Counted from the first letter of the stretch, positions 9,861 to 17,407 are shown. The stretch: DNA of 45,305 bases from Bordetella parapertussis (GCA_945882755.1 CAMCWS010000126.1:1-45305); one strand, 5' to 3'. The notes: generated by a model from the letters alone, not told the origin. A program made the numbers and translations.

Positions 9861-10565
9861 ATGCGTCAAATTGTTTTAGACACCGAGACCACAGGACTGT
9901 CTGCCGAGGCCGGTGATCGGATCATTGAGATTGGTTGTGTCGAGTTATTCAATCGGAAATTGACTGGACGTACCTTTCACTACTACTTGAATCCAGAACG
10001 CGAAAGCCATGAAGATGCGCTGAAGGTCCACGGTATCAGCAATGAGTTTCTTTTAGATAAACCTAAATTCTTTGAGATTTTTGAAGAGTTTCTTGAGTTC
10101 ATCCGAGACGCTGAATTGATTATTCACAATGCTTCATTTGATGTGGGATTTATTGACAAAGAGCTGTCCTCTTGTGGCGCTTTGCCTTTACAAAAGCATG
10201 TTGTGAAAATTTTGGATACTTTGGCTATGGCCAAGGAAATCTATCCTGGTAAGCGCAATTCTTTAGATGCTTTGTGTGACCGATTGGGTGTCAATAACTC
10301 TGCCCGAACACTGCATGGCGCTTTGCTTGACGCTGAATTGCTGGCCGACGTTTATGTGTTTTTGACCCGCGGTCAAAACGCTTTGATGATGGAAGACAGC
10401 CAGACGCATGATTCCGCTGGTAACAGTATCAAAATTGACTTGTCGGTCTTTCCTCTCTCCATTGTTATGCCTGAAGCAGAGGAGTTGCTGGCGCATGAGC
10501 AGTTTCTTGCTGATATTGACAAAGCTAGCAATGGAAAAACCGTGTGGCGTACCTTTGCGGTGTAA
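9861..10565 (+). CDS. dnaQ: DNA polymerase III epsilon subunit (3'-5' proofreading exonuclease)
   Basis: Proofreading subunit of the replicative polymerase. The DEDDh exonuclease motifs are complete: LDTETTGLSAEAGDRIIEIG (Exo I), IIHNASFDVGFID (Exo II) and HGALLDAELLADVY (Exo III with His and Asp). The C-terminal region of about 50 residues would bind the alpha subunit. Length 234 aa is normal. It begins 6 bases after fdx, so it may be co-transcribed with the isc operon, and ends 14 bases before tRNA-Val. The dnaQ-tRNA-Val neighbourhood is common in Burkholderiales. Confidence 0.95.
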   Translation: MRQIVLDTETTGLSAEAGDRIIEIGCVELFNRKLTGRTFHYYLNPERESHEDALKVHGISNEFLLDKPKFFEIFEEFLEFIRDAELIIHNASFDVGFIDKELSSCGALPLQKHVVKILDTLAMAKEIYPGKRNSLDALCDRLGVNNSARTLHGALLDAELLADVYVFLTRGQNALMMEDSQTHDSAGNSIKIDLSVFPLSIVMPEAEELLAHEQFLADIDKASNGKTVWRTFAV

Positions 10566-10579
10566 AATATTTTGAAATT

Positions 10580-10654
10580 GGGTCGTTAACTCAGCGGTAG
10601 AGTGCCACCTTCACACGGTGGAAGCCAGTGGTTCGATCCCACTACGACCCACCA
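10580..10654 (+). tRNA. tRNA-Val (anticodon CAC)
   Basis: I folded the cloverleaf by hand: acceptor GGGTCGT/ACGACCC, D arm ACTC/GAGT, anticodon stem CCACC/GGTGG with loop TTCACAC (anticodon CAC at 10612-10614), T arm AGTGG/CCACT with TTCGATC, discriminator A and encoded CCA. All stems pair perfectly. It decodes GTG valine codons. Its 3' part (from 10609) is repeated at 11778-11825, which marks it as an integration target. Confidence 0.97.
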
Positions 10655-10656
10655 GT
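10609..10656 (+). repeat. 48-bp direct repeat, left copy (tRNA-Val 3' part)
   Basis: Starts in the anticodon stem of tRNA-Val with CTTCACACGG and runs through the T arm, acceptor and CCA to two bases beyond. An identical copy lies 1169 bases downstream. This is the pattern of attL/attR produced by tyrosine-recombinase integration into a tRNA 3' end. Confidence 0.9.
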
Positions 10657-10721
10657 AAAAAAATCTTGAAGACTATCAATTGCTTAGGTGGTTTTCAGGA
10701 TTTACTTTTTTAAGTTTTTTT

Positions 10722-10748
10722 ATATGCTTCCCTAGGAAGCATATTTTT
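10722..10748 (+). terminator. Rho-independent terminator after tRNA-Val
   Basis: A perfect 10-bp stem (ATATGCTTCC at 10722-10731, GGAAGCATAT at 10735-10744) with a 3-base loop is followed by a T run (10744-10748). It lies inside the cassette, so in the present arrangement it would end dnaQ/tRNA transcription entering from the left and shield the convergent hepT gene. Confidence 0.65.
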
Positions 10749-10798
10749 AATATTAAAAAAATCAACAGAAATCCCAACTCTTCAAATACTTTTCGGAC

Positions 10799-11155
10799 TC
10801 ACAAGTTACGAATAGCTGTGGTGACTTGCTGTTGTAGGTAAGGCAGGTCTTTTTCAATTGTTATCCAGACCACGGTCACATCAACCTTATAGTAACCATG
10901 CGCTAAAAGATTGCGCATATCGTAGGCAAATGCAAGCGGCAACTCGGGATGAGCGGCAACAAATTCAGGTGCTACTCGTTCTATGTTTTTGCTGGCCTCC
11001 CCAATGATCTCAAAGTTGCGTATCACTGCATCTTGAATCATTCGATTGGCTAGAAAAGAAACTTCATCAATATCTTCGCAGTACTTATGAATTTGTGAAA
11101 CGGCTTCAAGGATATGCCCGAGATAGTCCCTTAAACGCAATGGATCACGGCTCAT
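10799..11155 (-). CDS. hepT: HepT-like HEPN toxin (DUF86)
   Basis: HEPN-domain ribonuclease toxin of the HepT/MntA type II/VII toxin-antitoxin family. The all-helical 118-aa protein carries the R-x4-H-x-Y catalytic motif as RNLLAHGY at residues 81-88, the hallmark of active HepT. The conserved N-terminal region RLRDYLGHILEAVSQI and the VIRNFEIIGEASKNI segment also fit DUF86. Its ATG overlaps the mntA stop (ATGA), so it is translated after the antitoxin. It lies inside the tRNA-flanked cassette. In characterised pairs, the toxin cleaves tRNA and is silenced by AMPylation of the motif Tyr (here Tyr88); both points are family knowledge, not seen here. Confidence 0.9.
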   Translation of the reverse strand: MSRDPLRLRDYLGHILEAVSQIHKYCEDIDEVSFLANRMIQDAVIRNFEIIGEASKNIERVAPEFVAAHPELPLAFAYDMRNLLAHGYYKVDVTVVWITIEKDLPYLQQQVTTAIRNL

Positions 11156-11442
11156 ATAGGTTGAGCTTGTGCAATCACAGTCTGTCGAAAACTGTCTGGT
11201 AATGCGCCAGGGGTCAGGACATCTACAGGCACACCCAGTAAGTTGCGAAGCTTGTAGCGAATGGCACCTAGGTCAAACAGCGTGGTCTCGGACGTGGTGT
11301 CAACAAGAATATCTAAGTCACTTAGCTCTGTATCCAAGCCCTGTGCAACAGATCCAAAAACGCGAGCATTCACAGCCCTGTGAGCCAGGACGATTTCGCG
11401 GATTTCACTGCGATGGGTGGCAAGAGCCGTTGAAGGTTTCAT
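11152..11442 (-). CDS. mntA: MntA-like minimal nucleotidyltransferase antitoxin
   Basis: Minimal nucleotidyltransferase that neutralises HepT, in known cases by adding AMP units to the toxin's active-site tyrosine. The G-S-x10-D-x-D motif is exact: G30-S31 in RVFGSVAQG and D42-x-D44 in LSDLDILVD. The ATG at 11442 gives 96 aa; the frame is open seven codons further to a TTG, which lacks a better ribosome-binding site. It is upstream of hepT and overlaps it by four bases, giving antitoxin-first order. Both genes read against the flanking tRNA. Confidence 0.88.
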   Translation of the reverse strand: MKPSTALATHRSEIREIVLAHRAVNARVFGSVAQGLDTELSDLDILVDTTSETTLFDLGAIRYKLRNLLGVPVDVLTPGALPDSFRQTVIAQAQPI

Positions 11443-11615
11443 AGTGATTTTAGTTTTGTCCAATTAATTTTATGCTCAGTTGTAAGCTTCTCCAACCTGA
11501 GCACCCAGTGCGCAAAACTTCTGGGTATTTAAGCGCTCATCTTTGCAAGAGAAAACTCCATATACATTGACCAAGCCGAACATTCGCCGACGCATCGGTT
11601 GGACTTCAAAACGCA

Positions 11616-11640
11616 CAAGCGTAAAGAGTCTTTACGCTTG
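11616..11640. repeat. Perfect 11-bp inverted repeat with 3-base loop
   Basis: CAAGCGTAAAG at 11616-11626 and CTTTACGCTTG at 11630-11640 are exact reverse complements. No T tract follows on either strand, so it is more likely an operator or recombination-associated hairpin than a classic terminator. Confidence 0.7.
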
Positions 11641-11666
11641 ATGTCCTACAAGTTCTAAATCATAAA

Positions 11667-11685
11667 AATAAATTAGTAATTTATT
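11667..11685. repeat. Perfect AT-rich 9-bp inverted repeat
   Basis: AATAAATTA, a central G, then TAATTTATT form a 19-base palindrome. It is near the right end of the tRNA-flanked cassette and upstream of mntA; it could be an operator or an accessory-protein site, but nothing else in the sequence decides this. Confidence 0.6.
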
Positions 11686-11777
11686 CTTCACCACTATACT
11701 ACAACTATACTACTTTAGCCCCGGCGTAATGTCTTAACCTGTTGATTCTAAATAGGAAAATGGCAAGTTGTCGGAGT

Positions 11778-11825
11778 CTTCACACGGTGGAAGCCAGTGG
11801 TTCGATCCCACTACGACCCACCAGT
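11778..11825 (+). repeat. 48-bp direct repeat, right copy (tRNA-Val 3' fragment)
   Basis: Exact copy of tRNA-Val from the anticodon stem to CCA plus GT. It lacks the 5' half of a tRNA, so it is not a functional tRNA gene. It is followed by a T run, which resembles a native tRNA terminator tail and suggests this side is the original chromosomal flank. Confidence 0.9.
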
Positions 11826-11922
11826 TTTTTTGATGCTCTGTTCTAAATTACCAGGGCGGTCTTTTACCCTCCGGGCGGACTTTTATCAACTTGGTCTGCA
11901 CCGTTCCAAGCTTTTATACGAC

Positions 11923-13053
11923 TTACTTTATGGGCTGAGGGTCAAACAGTTCTTGTATCCAATACTGAACCTCGGTGCTGATAGGTTGAACAAAATCTCC
12001 GCCATTGCTTAGGATGATGTAGTTCACATGCACCTTTGAATTAGCGCTGATGAGGGTGCGATAACCATCTTTTTGCCCTGCATGTGTGTAACTCCCTTGT
12101 CTGTCGTCGTTAGGCGGAAGAACCCATCCCATACCGTAACGCTCACCGTTTTCGAATATAGGGCTTGACGAAACGGGCGTTGTCATCAGTGTGGTTCCAG
12201 CTTTACTGACAATCTTTCCCGCTTGGTAGGCTTGCAACCACAGCGCAATGTCGTTGAGCGAACTGTAAATGCCTGTAGGTCCTTCGGTTTTTAGAAATAT
12301 ACCTTTGGTTTTTTTGCTTAAGGCGTAATTGAGCGCCAAAACTTCTGCTTGGCTTGAATCGTCGGACTCGACCCTTGTATGTGTCATGCCTAAAGGCTCG
12401 AATATTCGTTGTCGCAAACACTGCCCAAAACCAGTTCCACAGGCAGCAGACGCAATCTCAGCCAATAAAACATAGTTGCTGTTGCTGTATTCGACTTGTG
12501 TCCCGGGGATAAAGTTCAAACGATTCCCTGTTTCCCAACGTTGTAATAACTTCTCGTTGGTCAACCCATCTAATCCAAGCAGTTTGGTTGAGTTGATTTG
12601 ACTCATGTAGTCGGGAATGCCAGCAGTTTGATTCAGTAAATGACGAATCGTGATGGCTTTCCATAAAGAGGGTAATTGAGGCAGCCACTTAACAGCTGCA
12701 TCATCGAGTTGGAGTAGTCCGTCTTCGGCCAGATGCACCACAAGTGCAGCGGTCAATGGTTTAGAAGCAGAGGCGAGTTCAAAGGTGGTGTTGCCGTCAA
12801 TGGGAACTCGCTGCTCTCTTTGGGCAAGACCTGCCCACTTACTGTAAATCACCTTACCATCAACCTCGACCCAAACGGCCATTCCTGGTCCTTTTTTTCT
12901 GTCAAGTTCATTCAGAATTTTGTCTACAGATTCACGAAAAAGTGCAATACGATCATTTTTGTTTGCCGGCACCTGAGACTGCTCTGCATTCACAGCAATG
13001 CTTAAACCACTGAACAAGCAGAATGCGATCGATTGAAAAGATAAAACTGGCAA
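11923..13053 (-). CDS. Serine hydrolase, beta-lactamase / class C penicillin-binding protein family, exported
   Basis: Predicted periplasmic serine hydrolase of the beta-lactamase/D-aminopeptidase/esterase family. An N-terminal signal peptide ends near LSIAVNAEQS. The catalytic S-x-x-K is in ELASASKPLTAAL, the second motif Y-x-N is YSNSNYVLL, and the third motif is H-A-G in YTHAGQKDG, typical of class C esterase-like members. Length 376 aa fits. It starts 13 bases after the CoA-transferase stop and is the last gene of a four-gene minus-strand operon. The substrate is unknown; an esterase or lactonase step on the same catabolic substrate is possible, as is a peptidoglycan-related role. Confidence 0.85.
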   Translation of the reverse strand: MPVLSFQSIAFCLFSGLSIAVNAEQSQVPANKNDRIALFRESVDKILNELDRKKGPGMAVWVEVDGKVIYSKWAGLAQREQRVPIDGNTTFELASASKPLTAALVVHLAEDGLLQLDDAAVKWLPQLPSLWKAITIRHLLNQTAGIPDYMSQINSTKLLGLDGLTNEKLLQRWETGNRLNFIPGTQVEYSNSNYVLLAEIASAACGTGFGQCLRQRIFEPLGMTHTRVESDDSSQAEVLALNYALSKKTKGIFLKTEGPTGIYSSLNDIALWLQAYQAGKIVSKAGTTLMTTPVSSSPIFENGERYGMGWVLPPNDDRQGSYTHAGQKDGYRTLISANSKVHVNYIILSNGGDFVQPISTEVQYWIQELFDPQPIK

Positions 13054-13066
13054 AGCTTAATGGGTC

Positions 13067-14233
13067 CTACTTCAATGAAAGAGTCAGACCTAATTCCTCA
13101 AGAATTTTGGCATTGTGCTGTCCTACATGGGGTATCGGTCCCATGGTGTATTCGAATCCACTTTGCACACCAGGTGGCAGTAAAGCGGGGAGAGGTCCTA
13201 CGGGAGAGTCCACTTGGGCCCAACGCTTTCTCGCTTGCAGTTGTGGATGCGTCCATAAATCTGCCATATTGTTCATTCGTGCGTTGGCAATCGCTGCCTC
13301 GTCCAAACGCTGGATCACTTCAGATGCAGTGAGACTGGCAAACACCGACAAGATGATATCCTCAAGTTCAGATCGATGTTGATTACGCAAGCTATTCGCG
13401 TTAAAGCGAGGATTGGTGGCTAACTCTGGCATTTGCAAGACTGTTTCGCAAAAGCTGACCCACTCTCTCTCGTTTTGCAAACCCAGCATAACGCTGACAC
13501 CATCGCCTGCCAAAAAAGGGCCATAGGGGTAGATGGTGGCGTGGGATGCTCCCGTGCGTGGAGGTGGAGGTGCGTTATCCATGGCGTAGTACATGGGGAA
13601 GCTCATCCACTCTGACAAGGACTCCAGCATGGATATATCGATGTGCGAACCTTCACCCGTTTTGTCGCGTTGAATAAGGGCGCTCAAGATGTTGGTGTAG
13701 GCGTACATACCTGCGGCAATATCGGCAATCGAGTTGCCGCTTTTGCTGGGGGTCTCAGGTGTGCCGGTCACCGATAAATAACCGGCCTCGCTTTGAATCA
13801 GCAAGTCATAGGCTTTCTTGTCGCGGTAAGGCCCTTCGTTGCCATAGCCAGAAATATCGCAAACGATCAAACGTGGATGCGCTGCTCGCAAGCTTTTCGC
13901 GTCTAAACCCATGCGGGCTGCCGCACCTGGTGCCAAGTTTTGTACCAGCACATCAGCTTTGGCAATTAATTTCTTAATGACAAGCAGGTGCTCAGGATTT
14001 TTCAAGTCCAAGGCCAAACTTTCTTTCGAACGATTTACCCATACAAAATGCGATGACGCTCCTCTAGCGCGTTGGTCGTAATTGCGGGCAAAGTCACCCA
14101 CGTCAGGGCGTTCAACCTTGATAACCCTGGCCCCTAAATCAGCCAACTGACGGGTGCAAAAAGGTGCGGCAATGGCATGTTCGAGCGACACCACGGTGAT
14201 ATGGTCTAGAGGTTTCACGGCAGCAGTCTTCAT
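13067..14233 (-). CDS. CoA-transferase family III (CaiB/BaiF)
   Basis: Class III CoA-transferase, moving CoA between an acyl-CoA donor and a carboxylic acid. The family N-terminus HITVVSLEHAIAAPFCTRQL, RVIKVERPDVGDFAR and the nucleophilic-Asp region KKAYDLLIQSEAGY are visible, with CDISGYGNEGPYRDK before it. Length 388 aa is normal. It sits between an SDR and a serine hydrolase, with gaps of 30 and 13 bases, so it probably activates an acid made by the upstream dehydrogenases. The acid cannot be named; mesaconate or itaconate-type CoA-transferases are close in style. Confidence 0.9.
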   Translation of the reverse strand: MKTAAVKPLDHITVVSLEHAIAAPFCTRQLADLGARVIKVERPDVGDFARNYDQRARGASSHFVWVNRSKESLALDLKNPEHLLVIKKLIAKADVLVQNLAPGAAARMGLDAKSLRAAHPRLIVCDISGYGNEGPYRDKKAYDLLIQSEAGYLSVTGTPETPSKSGNSIADIAAGMYAYTNILSALIQRDKTGEGSHIDISMLESLSEWMSFPMYYAMDNAPPPPRTGASHATIYPYGPFLAGDGVSVMLGLQNEREWVSFCETVLQMPELATNPRFNANSLRNQHRSELEDIILSVFASLTASEVIQRLDEAAIANARMNNMADLWTHPQLQARKRWAQVDSPVGPLPALLPPGVQSGFEYTMGPIPHVGQHNAKILEELGLTLSLK

Positions 14234-14263
14234 GGTGTTTAATGCGCGATAAATGTTTTGCCG

Positions 14264-15016
14264 TCAGATGGTGCGACCACCGTCAACTGGAAACTCCACA
14301 CCAGTGAAAAACTCTGCGGCATCGCTGGCCAAAAACACGGCTGCTGCTGCAATATCACTAGCTAGGGCGAAGCGCCCCAGCGGAATGGTGGACATGAATT
14401 TGGCGCGGTTTTCGGGGGTATCGGGCAAGCCCATGAAATCTTCAAACAAACCCGTCACGCCCATGACAGGGCAAATGGCATTCACGCGGATTTTCTCGGG
14501 GCCAAGCTCTACCGCCATGGACTTGGACAGCAAGTTGACGGCGCCCTTGGAGGCGTTATACCAAGTCAGCCCAGGTCGGGGGCGAATGCCTGCCACTGAT
14601 CCAATATTCAAAATCACGCCACCACCTTTTTGCCGTAAATGTGGCAACACCGCATGGGTCATATGAAAGATGGACTTCACATTCACATTGAATACTTTGT
14701 CGAAGGTGGCTTCATCCACTTCCAACATGGGACGGTTTTTATGTGTGGTGCCAGCGTTGTTAACCACGATGTCAGGAATGCCAAAGGTGTCGATGCAATG
14801 CTGCACCAAGGCTTGTACCTGCGCTGCATTGCTGACATCGCAAGTGAAAGCACTGGCTTGTGTGCCTAAGCTTGCAACCACACGCTTGGCAGCAGCGTCT
14901 TGAATATCAGCCACGATGACCTTGGCGCCTTCACGCACATAGGCTTGGGCAATGCCTTCGCCAAAACCACCACCGGCTCCGGTGATGATGGCAACTTTGT
15001 TCTTCAATTGATCCAT
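14264..15016 (-). CDS. SDR family oxidoreductase
   Basis: Classical short-chain dehydrogenase/reductase, 250 aa. The NAD(P) motif is TGAGGGFGEG, followed by DVSNAAQ, the NNAG motif, Ser in NIGSVAG and the catalytic Tyr/Lys in YNASKGAVN. The C-terminus FFTGVEFPVDGGRTI is typical. An acidic residue after the second strand (VIVADIQ) suggests NAD rather than NADP. It lies 24 bases after the aldehyde dehydrogenase gene and 30 before the CoA-transferase, so it likely oxidises an alcohol in the same pathway; the exact substrate is not readable. Confidence 0.9.
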   Translation of the reverse strand: MDQLKNKVAIITGAGGGFGEGIAQAYVREGAKVIVADIQDAAAKRVVASLGTQASAFTCDVSNAAQVQALVQHCIDTFGIPDIVVNNAGTTHKNRPMLEVDEATFDKVFNVNVKSIFHMTHAVLPHLRQKGGGVILNIGSVAGIRPRPGLTWYNASKGAVNLLSKSMAVELGPEKIRVNAICPVMGVTGLFEDFMGLPDTPENRAKFMSTIPLGRFALASDIAAAAVFLASDAAEFFTGVEFPVDGGRTI

Positions 15017-15040
15017 TTTTTTCTTTCTGAGTAGGTGGGA

Positions 15041-16474
15041 TTAACCGTGAAAATGAATGACTGTTTTGGTGGTGCTCATTTCTTCCAGTGCCATGAATCC
15101 TTTTTCGCGACCATGACCGCTGCGCTTGACACCACCAAACGGCAGCTCCACGCCGCCGCCTGCACCAAAAGAATTCACAAACACTTGACCACATTTCAGC
15201 GCTTTCGCTACGCGCTGTTGGCGACCACCATTTTCTGTCCAAACTGCAGCCAGCAAGCCGTAGTCTGTGCCATTTGCCAAATCGATGGCATGTGCCTCGT
15301 CGACAAAAGGCATGGCTGCTAACACGGGGCCGAAAACTTCTTCATGGGCCAAGGGATGCTCAGCAGGAACTTGACTAAACAAAGTGGGGGTAACGTAATA
15401 GCCGCCACTGGGCACATGGGGGTCAATTTGCCCTTGCGCCAAAATTTTTAAACCGTCTTTTTGGGCTTGTGCAATGTACTTGTTCACACGTTGCTGTTGA
15501 GACAGATTCACTACTGGTCCGCAGTCTAAATTCATCTCGGGTGTACCAACTCGCACTTTGGAGAATTTCTCTGCGACCAAGGAAAGAAATTCCTCATAAA
15601 AATCAGATTGAACCAGCAATCGGCTACCAGCTGTGCAGGTTTGCCCGGTGTTTTGAATGATGCCTCGCACTACAGTGCTGGCAGCCAGTTCAAGATTGGC
15701 ATCTGAAAAAACCAGATGTGGCGATTTACCACCTAGTTCGAGCACACATTTCACGGCGTTCAGCGCTGCGGCTTGTTGGATCAAGACACCCACTTCATTC
15801 GAACCCGTGAAGCTGATGAAGTTGATGTCGGGGTGTTTGGCCAATGCTGCCCCGGCTTCTTCTCCCAACCCGCTGACGATGTTCAAAGCGCCAGGGGGGA
15901 AACCCACTTCCAAGGCGAGTTCGGCAATTCGAAGGCAACTCAAGCAGGCATCTTCGGCGGGTTTGACCACCACCGCATTGCCCATCGCCAGTGCAGGTCC
16001 GATGCTGCGTCCCATCATTTGGGCAGGGTAATTCCAAGGAATGATGTGTGCGGTGACACCCAAGGGTTCACGCAACAAATTGACTTGGTACCCATTCAAA
16101 AAGGGGATGACTTCACCATGGATCTTGTCGGCTGCAGAGCCGTAAAACTCAAAATACCTTGCCAGCACCACCATGTCATTGCGTGCGGTGGTCATGGGTT
16201 TTCCGGTGTCCCGCGCTTCAAGCAAAGCCAACTCTTCTGCATGGTCAAGAATATGTTGAGCCATCTTTAACATTAAACGACCACGCTCTAAAGCAGACAA
16301 CTTACCCCAGGCACCGCTCAGCGCTTGCCTTGCCGCAGCGACAGCCAAGTCAATGTCAGCAGCGTCACCGCGAGGAATTGCTTCGAAGGTCAACCCATCC
16401 ACTGGCGAGCGTACTTCCAAGGTTTTGCCGCTTTGGGCTTGAACGGCTTTGCCGCCAATGATCATATGGGCCAC
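15041..16474 (-). CDS. NAD(P)-dependent aldehyde dehydrogenase
   Basis: ALDH superfamily enzyme, 477 aa, oxidising an aldehyde to the acid. The general-base Glu is in LELGGKSPH, the nucleophilic Cys in NTGQTCTAGSR, the cofactor region in FISFTGSNEVG, and the C-terminal motif in LPFGGVKRSGHGREKG. The start is taken as the GTG at 16474 because GGAGAT lies 8 bases upstream; the ATG three codons in has no such site. It heads the operon with SDR, CoA-transferase and serine hydrolase. It is divergent from arsR, 83 bases away. It resembles betaine- or gamma-aminobutyraldehyde-type dehydrogenases, but its substrate is not determined. Confidence 0.92.
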   Translation of the reverse strand: MAHMIIGGKAVQAQSGKTLEVRSPVDGLTFEAIPRGDAADIDLAVAAARQALSGAWGKLSALERGRLMLKMAQHILDHAEELALLEARDTGKPMTTARNDMVVLARYFEFYGSAADKIHGEVIPFLNGYQVNLLREPLGVTAHIIPWNYPAQMMGRSIGPALAMGNAVVVKPAEDACLSCLRIAELALEVGFPPGALNIVSGLGEEAGAALAKHPDINFISFTGSNEVGVLIQQAAALNAVKCVLELGGKSPHLVFSDANLELAASTVVRGIIQNTGQTCTAGSRLLVQSDFYEEFLSLVAEKFSKVRVGTPEMNLDCGPVVNLSQQQRVNKYIAQAQKDGLKILAQGQIDPHVPSGGYYVTPTLFSQVPAEHPLAHEEVFGPVLAAMPFVDEAHAIDLANGTDYGLLAAVWTENGGRQQRVAKALKCGQVFVNSFGAGGGVELPFGGVKRSGHGREKGFMALEEMSTTKTVIHFHG

Positions 16475-16525
16475 GTGTTGATCTCCAAAAATTGCCCAGT
16501 GTAGAGGGGCTCAACTATCTTAAGC

Positions 16526-16561
16526 TTGAGAGTGTCATATATTTCCATTATCATTGAATGA
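16526..16561 (+). promoter_or_regulatory. arsR promoter with palindromic operator; transcript probably leaderless
   Basis: TTGAGA at 16526-16531 and TATCAT at 16549-16554 are separated by 17 bases and each match the sigma-70 consensus at five of six positions. The predicted start point falls on the arsR start codons (16558-16561), and no ribosome-binding site is seen. The palindrome TCATT-G-AATGA (16551-16561) covers the start point and would suit an ArsR operator. A further CTCAA/TTGAG pair lies at 16510-16530. Confidence 0.55.
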
Positions 16562-16887
16562 TGGAAGATAAATACGTGATCAAAGCGCTTGCAGCATTGG
16601 CTCAGCCCAACCGCTTGCAGATTTTTCGGTCCTTGGTTGTCAAAGGCCCCGAGGGCTTAACGCCTGCCTTGTTGGCGCAGGGGTTGGGAATGCCAGCCAA
16701 CACACTTTCATTTCATTTGAAAGAGTTGATGAATGCAGACCTCATTTCTCAAGAGCGCAGTGGGCGCAACCTGATTTACAGAGCGCAGTACGACCGCATG
16801 AATGCTGTGCTCGCGTATCTGTCCCAAAACTGTTGCCAAGGGGAGGTCTGCGAAGTCAGCCCTGAGGAAGTTTGTAAGAGTTGTTAA
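16558..16887 (+). CDS. arsR: ArsR/SmtB-family arsenic-responsive repressor
   Basis: Small winged-helix repressor that releases DNA on binding As(III). The helix-turn-helix is in MPANTLSFHLKELMNADLI. The sensor is probably the C-terminal cysteine group: Cys91, Cys92 and Cys97 counted from the second ATG, with more Cys at 105 and 108. This resembles the C-terminal three-Cys site described for Acidithiobacillus-type ArsR rather than the helix-3 CxC site of E. coli ArsR. Two ATG codons start the frame; the second (16561) coincides with the predicted transcription start. It leads arsC-aqpS-arsH and is divergent from the aldehyde dehydrogenase operon. Confidence 0.92.
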   Translation: MMEDKYVIKALAALAQPNRLQIFRSLVVKGPEGLTPALLAQGLGMPANTLSFHLKELMNADLISQERSGRNLIYRAQYDRMNAVLAYLSQNCCQGEVCEVSPEEVCKSC

Positions 16888-16903
16888 TCAAAAGGAAATT
16901 AAA

Positions 16904-17407
16904 GTGACTGAAGCAAAACCGTTAAACGTACTTTTTCTGTGTACCCATAACTCGGCACGAAGCATTTTGGCTGAGGCATTGCTTAACCATATGGGCAAAG
17001 GCAAATTCAAAGCCTTTTCGGCTGGCAGCAGCCCCAAAGACAATCAACAGCCAAACCCTCTGGCCATTGCAACATTAGAAAGAGCTGGAATCTCTACACA
17101 GGGATTAACCAGCAAAAATTGGGATGTTTTTGCTTCGCCTGATGCACCACACATGGATTTGGTCATCACTGTTTGCGATAACGCCGCAGGTGAGGTGTGT
17201 CCGTATTGGCCTGGTCAACCGGCCACAGCACACTGGGGCTATGCAGATCCGTCAGAAGCAGTAGGTGGTGAGGAGGAAAAACTCGAGGCGTTTAAGCAAA
17301 CCATGCATCAAATCGGAAGACGTTTGGATCTTTTTATCAGTCTTCCTTTGGCAAGCCTTAGCAAGATGGCGATAGAAGAAACTGCACGCGATCTTGCAAA
17401 AAAATGA
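16904..17407 (+). CDS. arsC: Arsenate reductase, low-molecular-weight phosphatase fold
   Basis: Cytosolic reductase of As(V) to As(III). The P-loop C-x5-R is CTHNSARS (Cys13 to Arg19), the general-acid Asp is in YADPSE (Asp115), and two further cysteines (Cys91 and Cys99, in VCDNAAGEVCPYWPG) can relay the disulfide as in thioredoxin-type ArsC. I chose the GTG at 16904, which follows AAAGGAAATTAAA; earlier in-frame starts run inside arsR. Length is 167 aa. The arsR stop is 17 bases upstream and the aqpS ATG overlaps the arsC stop (ATGA). Confidence 0.93.
   Translation: MTEAKPLNVLFLCTHNSARSILAEALLNHMGKGKFKAFSAGSSPKDNQQPNPLAIATLERAGISTQGLTSKNWDVFASPDAPHMDLVITVCDNAAGEVCPYWPGQPATAHWGYADPSEAVGGEEEKLEAFKQTMHQIGRRLDLFISLPLASLSKMAIEETARDLAKK

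Larger units (their letters stand above)
11443..11777. other. Non-coding, AT-rich part of the cassette with palindromes
   Basis: No convincing gene is visible here. It should contain the mntA promoter on the minus strand. It holds two perfect inverted repeats (listed separately) and a tandem pair of the 10-mer ACTATACTAC at 11693-11702 and 11704-11713. The composition is lower in GC than the host genes on either side. Confidence 0.6.
10609..11825. mobile_element. tRNA-Val-flanked 1.2 kb cassette carrying HepT/MntA
   Basis: The segment between two identical 48-bp tRNA-Val 3' copies (10609-10656 and 11778-11825) carries only a divergent-to-host toxin-antitoxin pair on the minus strand plus about 330 bases of non-coding, AT-rich DNA with palindromes. 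No integrase or other mobility gene is present. What is seen is the repeat and the cargo. That it arrived by site-specific integration, either mobilised in trans or left after deletion of a larger island, is inference. The host side resumes with a serine hydrolase gene on the minus strand. Confidence 0.75.

Noticed and set aside
11778..11825. Second tRNA-Val gene
   Set aside because: Only the 3' half is present; there is no acceptor 5' strand or D arm upstream, so it cannot fold as a tRNA.
16802..16903. Longer N-terminus for arsC
   Set aside because: It would overlap arsR by 86 bases; the GTG at 16904 has a ribosome-binding site and gives the family-length protein.
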